This document shows, piece by piece, positions 34,821 to 45,157 of a stretch of 64,000 nucleotides of DNA; the stretch's first letter is position 1; each line of letters begins with the position of its first letter. The notes beneath the pieces are model-generated. The model made no database searches. It was not told the origin of the DNA and saw nothing but the letters and a program-made list of their open reading frames with translations. The position numbers and the translations under genes are program-made. This DNA comes from Pleodorina starrii (lineage: Eukaryota; Chlorophyta; Chlorophyceae; Chlamydomonadales; Volvocaceae), in assembly GCA_030267565.1 (NCBI GenBank), contig BRXU01000011.1, positions 424,501-488,500 on the forward strand, read 5' to 3'.

Positions 34821-37800
34821 ATGCCGAGATATATACGTGTGACGGATGTGCATGCTATGTTATCAGAGCTGAAAGCGCAGGGTCGGCGCGAATCACCGGT
34901 GTATCAGACGAACGAGTGGCAGGAGAGGTGGTGCAAACGAGAGGCCCAGCCGATCAAGGTAAAGCCAAGCAATGTAGACGAAGGGTATATGCCAGCCTGA
35001 ACATTGGTTTTGTGTCTTCCGCGCCGATCGCACGCACGCGCGCGGCGCCTTACCCTCGACAACTGACAAACGCACGCGGCGAGCAAATGTGGCAGCAGCG
35101 CAACCACCGCACATGTATGTGTTACCCAAACGGCGGATCACGCACGTAACGTTATTTACGGGGCGTTAATAATACATACAGCGGGCATACGTACATGTCC
35201 GCAAGCAGTGCAGCGGTCCTGTATGTCCACAATCGACGTATACTTCTGGGGTCGCTTGTGCGCGAGGGCGGCCATGAGTACATACGTAAGCGCACAGGCT
35301 TATTAGGCTTGAACAACGAACAATGATCGACCTGGAAGCAAGCATGCATGCATGGTGGTTCGTTGGTCCTCCGTCCCACGACCGCACATATGATGCCGAT
35401 GACCAGTTTCACGCAGGTGTGATGATATGCACCTACTGGATGAAGGCTAGCTCCCGCTCTATATAATCTGCTGCGGTGGATTCAGCAGTTGATTCATTCA
35501 TTAACCGTTCGTTTTTATTTGCCGGCGGGACATTACAGGATGCCGCCGTACTGTCGTACCGCTGGCGAAAGCGGGGGAAGCAGGAGAACATCCAGGACTA
35601 CCGGAAATGGTTGAGAGACTGCCGCGAAGTGGGCTACCCTATGCGCGACCTGGGGACCTCTCGACAGGTGGATTGGTCGCTTGCGGATGGGCACGACCTC
35701 CAGATTGAGGTAAGTCAGAACCCGCGATATCGTATATTTACGTACTTCAAACGACATTTTGTGTTTAGCAGGACAGAAAGGGGAAATACATGTGCTGACT
35801 GTTGGGTTTGGATGGGTACGTATTCGTTCGGGGTAGGTCGGGTGAGCGGGCACCGTCCCAGAGCCTGGCCGTCGGTCGCTACCATACTTGGCCGGGCCAC
35901 TTACCCTTACTCTTACTTGTCCGTGCGCGTACGTGTTCGTGCGGTTTTTTTTGGATGTTGTTCGATTCCTCCCGGCGACACTCGCCCGGCGGGGGTGGTC
36001 GTCTCGCTCAGCAGGATTTGTCAGTAGGTTGCTTGTACAAGTCCCCAGTCCCCATTTCCGGTCTGTCCCGCTACGTAGTTTTCCCGCTACGTAGTTTTCT
36101 TTATGCATAGCGTGTTGATGGGTCGCTAAGGGGGTGGCGCTACTTGTAATTATTGTGTCTATCTTGTTGGCGCCAGGGTCTCGTGAGTGCACGCTCTCTG
36201 CTTGTGCTTGCATGCCGGGTCCCTGCTGGCTTCAAGCCTAGCTAGCCAGCGGGACATACTACGCATTTTTTCTTCCCTTCTACGTAAAGTTACTGTGGGT
36301 GACGAGTACTCCGCCTAAAGTATCTCGCAGTAGTGATATGATTATGAGATTGTATGGATGAGGAGCCACGCATTTCAGACATCGTGCTCGATCGAGGCTT
36401 TGCTGTACTTACTGACACATGCACGCACGCACGCACACGTGATGAGCACGCACGCACGCGCATTGAGGTTGGAGTGTCAACCATGTTAAATACTAATGCT
36501 CGCACGAACATACACCTACTGCCCAAAACCCGATCGACGGAAACGCCAGGCATACGCGCGCATGCACGAATCTGATGACCCCAACGCTGCTCGATTGCGC
36601 GTCCGTCCAGGTGGCTGTCTGGCTGCTGTGGCTCTACGCCTACCCGGTGGCGGAATACGTCTGGCTGGATCAGATGTGCATTCCGCAGGTAGGTGCGGTG
36701 GGGGGTAGAAAATGATACCGCAGCGGAGACGGTGCGGGGGGGGGCGGGGCAGGGTGGCTATCTTATTTTGTTGAGTATCTACGGCCAGAGATACTCCTGG
36801 CTCAGGAGCGCTGAGAGTATCTGTCAGAATCTGTCTAGGAGAGGATTTTCCTGACTAAACACGGCCCCGGGAGACATCATGCCCACCTGTGAGGCCGGAT
36901 TGTCTAAACCTTCAGCTTTTTGCACGGCAAAATTATCTTCAGTTTTTTTGTACTCTTTCCCGAATATCTTCATATCTGAAGATAGCCACCCTGGTGCGGG
37001 GGTGCGTGGGTGGGGTAATGGCGGTGCGTGAGAGTGCTGGGGTAGCACGGTTTAATATTCGGGTGCCATCCGAGTGCCATTCAGCCATTGTGTGTGGTGT
37101 CAGCGGGTATGTGTTCGTCAGCAGCAGGCCGCTGCTTATGGATGGCCATTCTTACTTGCAGGTGAAAGCGCACACGTCCAGCGACTTGCTAATAACGGTC
37201 GTCCCGCATGCCTGCCTCCAGACTTAACTACCTGCCTGCCTGCCTGCCTGCCCGCCGCCTGCTGCCTCCGTGTGACGACGACTCTACCTGGCTGTCCCAT
37301 ATATATCTTGCTTCAAGGCAGTATGATTGTGCGTATGTATAACTGGTCCGCTTGCCACGCACTGCTTCCACCCCCCGCCCAGGATTCCCACCTGGAGAAG
37401 GAAAGGATGCACGGCGTCCAGCAAAGCCCCCGGATCTACCAAGCCGGGAAGGTGAGGCATCCGCATTAAACCGTTCATGAATCGGTCGTAATGTTTAAGT
37501 GCATGTTTATATACCAGGTCTCAATCGGCACAAATTGATGGACTGGTGCATCTACCCCTGGCTTGCTTGCTTGTTACTTGGTCCCTCCATATAGATACCG
37601 ATCGAGCGGCCCGTTTCTTGCCGGCTCTCTGCTGCAAGCCTGCGTGCTGCATGATCAAATAACCACAGGTGTACGTGGTGCTGGCCCCCGTGGTGGACGA
37701 GGAAGGGCGCATCATGAGCAGGGAGGTGAGCCATTATCAGATAGAGCGAGTACGTACCAACCTAACCGCAGCAGGCATTTCCATCCAGACCAGGGTTGTC

Positions 37801-40800
37801 TGGCAGGGTAGACAACGGTGGTAGCTCGGTGCAGGGGCGTTGTCAGATAAGAGTGTATGCCTGACCCGCCCCCCCGTCCCCAGGTGGCGGGCCAGATTGT
37901 TGACCAATACACGGGGGAAATGAGCGCGTGCCACTGCGACCACGAGTATAACAAGAAGTGCGGTGAGTGCATAAATGCGTATGTCATACGTGTCCATAGT
38001 ACACGGCAAACCTTACTTCCTTCTGTTAACGCTGCATATCGCATAATGTATGTTTAGGAGGTCGTGTGTCTGGCAGCGACACGTACGCAAGAGCGCTTGG
38101 TATGGGAAGGCGATTGCTGTACAGGGATGGCGGTGGAGATACCGGTACACATTTGCGGTGCTAAATAAGATAAGCGCGACAGTGGTGACGGACTTCGTTC
38201 TGGGGGCTTTCCGCATTTTGCGACCCCATGACGTTTCGATTGATCCCGCGCGGCCATGCATGCCGCCGGATTTGAGCCCAACTGTCCAACCGCAAGGAAA
38301 CCGTACAACCTCTGCGCCGCATAAAAGCCAGACCACGCCTTGTCTAAAAAGCTTATCGCTTTAATTTATTTTATTAAACCCTAAAACCAACCCTAAACCC
38401 CCTAAACCCTAAAAACCCTCAAAACCCCTAAAGCCCTAAAACTCTAAGCCCCACGTCACCTAACTTGCACTCGGTTGATCTCACCTTCTCTGGCAGGCGA
38501 AGACTGCTCTCCTAGGTTGCGTACGGGTAACTTGTGTCTACTGCTGCTCCTTATCGTAACGTACATTGTACCAACGTATACCGCCCGAATAATGTACAGC
38601 AGTAGGCGTACTCATATGTACATGTACATGTAAACACGCATCACGGCTTGTCATCGCATACATCGTTATCGCTGCTGCTCTTTGTAATAAATGAAATCAA
38701 AGTCGTGTCGATCGTCGTCATAACACGACTTTGCGTATGCATGTACGCGAGATCAGCAACTTGCAGGCCACCCCACGCGCCCATCCGTCCTTCCCGTATC
38801 CTTGCCATTCGTAACAGATTTGTCATGGGACGACGCGCCCGGCCGTTTTCCAAGGGCGCACGAGTACCTTCGCAGAGCCGCCATCAAGTCCCTTCTGGTC
38901 AACCACACGTACATGCGGCGTGTGTGGACGATCCAGGAGGTCGTGTCTGCGCGCACGGGCAACCTCCATATCTGGCCCTTCGAGGGAAGCGGTGAGTGTA
39001 GTCAATAGGGATACGAACTACGTGAGCCGGTCGGATACATGCTGTGCGTACGTGGGGCACGAGCAGGGTCGAGCGACGTGCGTGGGGCCGCCAGGGCCTG
39101 CAACATGGATGGCTTGTTTGGAAGAGCTGCGATAGTGATAAGTTGCACCGTTGCAATGAAATCTAACAACCAACGAATATAAAGTATACACGAGCAAATC
39201 TTTTACCTGCTGCGCGTGGAAGATAGCCAGAGCACATTTCGTCAAGGGGATAGATCGGAGGGGGCGAGCGAGGTTGGTGTCTTGGTGAGGTTGGTTGCTT
39301 GGGTGCGTTGGAACGAATACGTGCAGAACGGACTTACGTGTCGATACGTGCACTTGCACGCCTCATTTCCAACCAGAGCTCGAGGCCTTTCTTCACAACC
39401 AAACCAAGTCGTCCTAGCGTGTTTAGGAATGAACGCACTAGTAGTATGCTGCATCGGTTCCAGCATACTACTAGCTAGTACCGATGCTGGAACCGTGCTT
39501 GCGGTGTGCGCACGGTAGAGGGTTCAATTATGATGAGCACACCGTATTCGTTCGTACTGAGTGCGTGTCCGCCGTGTGCGGCTGCTGCATGTACGACTCA
39601 GGATCGTTGGTGTCGTACCAGAGCGTGCACGTTGTGGACTGGCCCGAGTTCAACGCCTGGAACAACCACCCGCGGTGGAGGCCCGTAACCCAGAAGTTCA
39701 CGGATTCGGTCGTAGAAAAGTACATGGATGGTGACTACGCCGGGGTTATCGGGTATGATCGGGCGGGTGGGAGTGAGGAGTAGTGGGTCTAATTAATTAC
39801 AGAGGAGCTGCCGTGGAAACAGCTACTTAGTGCCATAGCGGCTGCTGATGCATGGCCGCCGCATGGTCGCGGCCCATTCGATCCCTTTTGGGCGCGCGGC
39901 GGACCGTACGTTCGTTAGTTGCTGTATGGGTTAGGTGTTAACCTACCCCATAGTGCCTTCCCTTCTGACGCCTTTCTCCCTTCTCAATCACTGCCAGCAC
40001 CGCGCGCCCACAATCACGTGGTCCCCGATCGGCTGCATGCCCCGTCCCCCTGCTGCCTGCGCCTGCAACCCATTACGCACCCTTACCTTCACACGCACGA
40101 CCAGGAAACTCCGTTCGAAGGAGGACCCCGACGTCATGGGCCACCTGGCATTGTTGGCCAAGGAGCTGAAGTGGATCACTGACGATCGCAGCGGCCTGGT
40201 GGCAGCCCTCCAGGCGACGAACAGCAGCTACAGCAAGAAGGCCCACACGGTGTTGAATTACCCGAACGTGGGTGCATTTAGTGTTCTCATGATGTGCGGC
40301 GCGTGGTATGATCAGCTCTCGGTCAAGGCTCGGCTGATGCGGGCGTATCCACCCAATTGGTTCTTGCTTCTTTGGGGCTTACTGACGAACCGATACGATA
40401 CATTGTTGTCGCACAAAGCAGTGCGGCCCAGCCCGCCCCTCCTCGCCGCCTGCTCGCCTTCGCGCTCGCGCTCGCAGGTGATGGCATCCCGTGCCTCGAA
40501 GGCGGAGGATTTGGTGCTGGCGCTCGTTCCTCTGGTGGATCCCCTTGGCTGGCAGGAGGTGATGGAGACGGCCAACGACGACAAAGCCCAGATGGTGCAG
40601 AAGTCTGTGGACTGGGCTTACGAGGCCATGGAGCAGGACATGACTTGGAGGTGCGTGGGAAGGATGAATATGTCGTTGCTGCCGCCTTGTCATTCTCTCG
40701 ATCTTCTTTGGATGGGTGCCTGCTGAAGGTAGGTGAGGTGTAGGGGCGCTCTTATATTTGGTGATGATGTTTATCGCAACACGAACTGTATCAGTCGAAA

Positions 40801-43697
40801 TAAAGGCCTCTGCCTGTACATCTGACCAGTAAACGAGCATGGCATAAATACGTACCGCAACACAAGTAGTCGCCCCAGCTGAAGCACGCGATCATCTAAC
40901 CCGTGCCGGGATCAATAGCTAGGTGCACCGGCCGTGCCAGAACGAGCGAGGGTGCAGTGACAAGTCCTTTCATAATAAACGAATCATCAGGCACACCTAT
41001 ACCCGGTACACGCACCTCCCCACATGCACCGCCTGCAGCTGGTCGATCCGCATCTACAACAAGCCCTCCTGCACCGCCCGCGCATTGGATCTGCTGGAGC
41101 CCCGCCGCAACCTAACTGACCACACCGCCGTACATGGGACCACGCATGAGTGGAGCCTTGAGGTAGGGTGGATGGGTAAGCGTGGTAGCATGCATAGATA
41201 GGGGCCTGTAACGCAGTACAACCGAACCAACTACATACGCATTTGCAGTTATGAGCATGCTTTGGACACTGTACCGACCACAAGTAAGTACCGCATACTC
41301 AGATTACGAGGTGTATGCGCCACGAATTGGTGACGAACGAACCTGGGACCAATACCCGAAGACGTCCCTGCGGGTAGGTCTCGCTCGGATAGATCCCGAG
41401 TCCCTCCGGTCGCCCGGGCCACATACAGTTTGAAACGAAAATAAATTATAGGCCATATATAGCCATTCAAGTGACAACTGATCGTAACCTATCCGTTTAA
41501 GGACCCGAAATTGCTGATCAGGCCTCGCGACGTGTACGAGTCATCATTGCGCGCGCGCGCCGTCCGACGATCGAGGCCGCAGACTCGACAGCTGAACAGG
41601 GGCCATTCTACCGTCACGCACGCTACCACTTCTGTGACGTAGTATGGGTGCAGCACAGGGGCAGCAAAGCTCCCAACATACAGATTGGGCTCCTTAATTG
41701 TGTCGGCCCGGCGGCTGTTGCTGCTGCTGCTGAACCTGCTCCTTATCCAGCAGATACCAGTGACATGGTAGTGTACGTGTAATATCGGGAAACACGCTTG
41801 CGGCTAATACTCGAGTATCCATGTATCCATGTATCATATCCATGTACGTACGTCTACTGAAGTAGTAGATAGATAGATAGCAGTAGTGCATTGTATAATA
41901 TCGGAAGACACGCTTGCGGCTCTTATTATACTCGAGTAATTGTGTACGTACGTCTACTTGAGTATATAGAAGATAGATAGATAGATAGCCCCGGATGTGA
42001 CAGTGATCTGGTACAGCAGCCCTGTACAGCATAACAGAATAAAGGAATTTACAAGATTGTACCTATTGTACGACGTCCGTCCGGCCGCCGAACATGATAT
42101 TAGATTTGTAATCGGGTCGGTGCAGCAACCGGGTGCGTGAGGGTGCGTGCAATGATCGCGTGCAGTAACCTTCTGCAATTAATAAGCAATTCAACATACG
42201 TACACATCCGTATATTCGGCGATTATGCGGAGCAATCTCCTGTATGGTAAAGAACGGCATGGGATATTGATAACGATCGAAGTAGAGTACCAATGGACTA
42301 CGAAGTCCAAAGTGGGATAATTGTCAATTGTGCGTCTTAGTGCCGGGCGGCCGCCGTACCTTCCAGCCAACCGTCGACCGTTGCCACACCCGCCCCACCC
42401 TTCAACTCTCCAGATTCCCAGCTCTGTGGGCGACATTTTCCGGCTCACCGCCCCGCGGTCGCCGGCTGCAGCTGCCAATAGCGCCGCCGCCGCAACGGTC
42501 AACTCCCTGGAGGTCAAGGTGCTGAAAGCCGTGGTGATGCCGCACCCGGGCCTTGGCGGACCCGTGCGGGCGCGCTGGGATCATGTCCGGAATGCCGTGT
42601 GGGAAAGTACTGGCAGTGACAATTTTTGGCTAGCGGTGTCGTGGGCGCTGGAGCCGTGGCGCAGCGCAGGTATGTATTTATGCATATATACATGGCGCTT
42701 GTTCATTTCAACGGTCTACGTACGTATGCTGTGCCCTCTTCGTCACAGACGGTGCTGTAAGAATGATAACGACGCTGGGCTGAACTTGCCATGCGGCGGC
42801 GGCCTGCGAGAAAAGGCCCAGCAGCAGCCTGCATGCGTAACCGACTCGGCGTCACGCGGCTCCGTTTCTCCGCATCAAGCGCCGCGGCTCTCTACACGGA
42901 GCCCGACTGCCCGCACTCCTTTGCTGCGCCGGCTGCTGCGGCCCGCAAACCTTAATGCACACGCAGGGCTGCAGGGTCTGGACCTGGATCGGACAGCGGT
43001 GGTGCTGGTGGACGGGGAAGGCCTGCGGCACCTCGCCATGATCATTCTGGCGCTGAAGGCGAGCAAGAAGGAACCGTACACCGCAGAGGTAAATGTTGTG
43101 GCAAGGGTGCATTAAGGAAGTGGCGGTCAGCGGGGACGTCCGGGGGAGGGTTTAGACACACCGGGCTAATCCATATTAGATGTGATGATCCCAGGGTTGG
43201 GAAAGAATGACCCAGACAGACAGACATGCGTGGCTCAGTGTGCGGGTGGGAGCAGTAGATAGGAAGGTTGGCGGCTTGCCTAGGCGCCTGGGGCCCAAAG
43301 CTGCCGGGGCCCTACTGCAACATACGGCGCAAAGCCGTATGTTGCCGCAACATATGCTTCTCGGTGACGTAGCATCCTTGAAGGATGCTACGTCACCGAG
43401 AAACATATGTTGCGGCCGACTTACACTGACCAGCTTCGGATATGATATGAGGGCCGCAGTTTCATAATTGCGTATCTGCGGAAGCACGTTATAGTACGGA
43501 GTTCCTCTTCATGTTGCCAACGAAGATAGAGCCGACGTTCCTTCCTACCTGTTGCCACGGCGGCGGCGCAGGTGATGGCGGTGTTGGATATCCGGAAGGA
43601 GCGCCTGCCCGGGTTGTTGGAGGGGCTGCAGAATGGCAAGCTGCCCGACCTGCTGACGAAACCCCTGAGGGTGGTCAGCCGACCGCCGCCGGAGTAG
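34821..43697 (+). CDS. HET-domain (heterokaryon-incompatibility-like) protein
   Basis: ATG at 34821 (MPRYIRVTDVHAMLSELKAQ). Exons: 34821-34958, 35539-35709, 36611-36688, 37383-37451, 37669-37725, 37884-37962, 38497-38526 (optional), 38818-38991, 39602-39752, 40105-40267, 40478-40650, 40991-41162, one or two near 41249-41380 (unresolved), 41502-41767, 42414-42669, 42967-43088, 43572-43697. The three HET signature blocks are present in order: DAAVLSYRWRK, EYVWLDQMCIPQ followed by RIYQAGKVYVVLAP, and NHTYMRRVWTIQEVVSA. HET domains are best known from fungal non-self recognition, where they trigger cell death, and have been linked to the TIR fold. The downstream half (HARYHFCDVVWVQHRG; ALEPWRSAG; TAVVLVDGEGLRHLAMIILA) is unrecognised. 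About 780 aa. Junctions at 41.2-41.5 kb need weak donors. Confidence 0.78.
38375..38448. repeat. Degenerate telomere-like repeat in a HET intron
   Basis: aaaccctaaaaccaaccctaaaccccctaaaccctaaaaaccctcaaaacccc is a run of decayed CCCTAAA/CCCTAAAA units in the intron after the exon ending 37962. Confidence 0.65.
39438..39495. repeat. Two overlapping, mutually exclusive hairpins in a HET intron
   Basis: ctagtagtatgct (39438-39450) pairs perfectly with agcatactactag (39462-39474). The loop sequence cggttccagcat (39455-39466) pairs perfectly with atgctggaaccg (39484-39495). Both stems cannot form at once. Confidence 0.75.
39783..39836 (+). repeat. Dispersed repeat, copy A
   Basis: gtgggtctaattaattacagaggagctg..gaaacagctacttagtgc matches copies at 53634-53691, 60772-60808 (inverted) and 61378-61445. 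It lies in a HET intron. Confidence 0.65.
41775..41990. repeat. Tandem duplication of about 105 bp with GATA tail
   Basis: Two copies of (taatatcgg.a.acacgcttgcggct...ctcgagta...tgtacgtacgtctact..agta...gatagatag) follow each other in the HET intron after 41767. Both end in (GATA)n. Confidence 0.75.
43345..43415. repeat. Near-perfect 71-bp palindrome in the last HET intron
   Basis: ccgcaacatatg.ttctcggtgacgtagcatcctt and its reverse complement meet with almost no loop; I count one mismatch in about 35 bp per arm. A smaller hairpin (atacggc-gcaaa-gccgtat) lies directly before it at 43322-43340. Confidence 0.85.
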
Positions 43698-43788
43698 CGA
43701 CGACATACAGGCCTTCATTCGGTTCCGTTCCTGCTCCTGCGGTTCCTAGGTGCGGGGGTCTGATGCAGCGCGAATGCATAAGCAGGCG

Positions 43789-43816
43789 CCCTACCAAACG
43801 AACCCCGGTTTAAGTC
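43789..43816 (+). repeat. Left terminal inverted repeat of the element
   Basis: 28 bp, identical to the reverse complement of 49892-49919. Confidence 0.92.
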
Positions 43817-45157
43817 TGGCTAAGGTTGTGGCCGTCTTAGCCTAAGTTGGCCTAAGCAGGATTATCGCGGCATGTGCGGATAAGGCACAACTTATAACCG
43901 ACTTTGAGTTAGCGAGGTATTAGCCCCCACCTTTAGCTGTGTAAGTCCGAAATGTTGGGTTAGCACCACTTAGCGGGATGTATCCAATCTTACAGTCACT
44001 TTGACGTACTTACAAGGTGCGTCCGTCCATGAGGACAGGATATGTTCAGTGCCGAGCTGCCGATTCGATTGCTTATGTGGGGCACATAGACGGACGCTCG
44101 ACAGGGCTCGACCGTACAGTTACACGAGTATGCCCTTGCATCGGTGGCCGCATGTAGCCCTTACAAATTGGTGCCGCTTACAAACCCTGGGCACGCATCC
44201 CAACCACTGTCGTTCCCCCGCTTGGGACGGTGAAAGATGGTGAGAAAACCGCCGCTGAAACTCTCCTGCCGGCCGACGCACGTCCAACAGTGACGCCGCT
44301 TGCTGCTCTCAGTGCCAGCACTCTGCCCAGCTGCCTACTGCCCCGACTAGCCTGCGGTAGAGCACACACCCCGAAGCAGGAGGAGAACACACCGCACCGT
44401 GGCCCACGAACAAACGGCCCCAACACAGAACAGCAACAACCGACCGCAACGGAACCGGACGGCAAAACACCAACAGACACATGCACTCCGATTCCGTCGA
44501 TCGAGCAAAAAAACGGTGCCCAGGCTAGCGATGGGTGTGGCAAAAGTGAACCAGAGTCAAGAGGGAAAACCTCCCCCGCCGTTGGACCGGCCTAAACCCA
44601 AAGGCGCACGAACCCAAGGACAGACAGACACGGCACACACACAGACACGCGAGCACCCGTGAAGCCAAGGTGCGAGCGCAACGAGAACCAGGGGAGGGTG
44701 GACGGGCAAGGAATCCGCGGACTAGCTTAAGAAACCAACAACGAAGCCGACTGAACGCTAATTAGAAAAAGACCGCAACGAAAATAGGTAAACCGCTAGA
44801 CATCGGGGAAGACGAGACATCAAACACCAACTCGGAGCTCTACGGACACTAATGCACAACTGCCGTACCAAGCCACCTGTACAGCAAGACTCTAGAGCTA
44901 CCACTCCTCGTCAAAGGTCTTCCGCAGAAATGAGGCTTGACTCCCCTTGCACCACAAACTGCATTTTGGGGAGGGAGAACCCGCAAGAACTACCTGCTCA
45001 GCACCGCTCGGGGCGCCCGCCTCACCCCTGACTACCATATGGAGCCACTCCGTTAGTTGTGAACCCGCCCTGGTGGGCCTGCTGTCTGCACAGGCCGCTG
45101 CTTAGAGGCCAAGTGAATCGCGATGTACCCAGATCGCGAGTACCAAGATCGCTGATA
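43817..45157. other. Left non-coding arm of the element
   Basis: The first about 200 bp carry subterminal taag/ggctaa repeats. The rest has an open frame at 44230-44595 (+), Thr/Pro/Gln-rich, without an ATG start or any motif; I do not call it. The dioxygenase gene ends at 45158. Confidence 0.45.

Noticed and set aside
44230..44595. 121-codon Thr/Pro/Gln-rich frame in the left arm of the element
   Set aside because: Starts without ATG, has no motif or splice context; left as unexplained.
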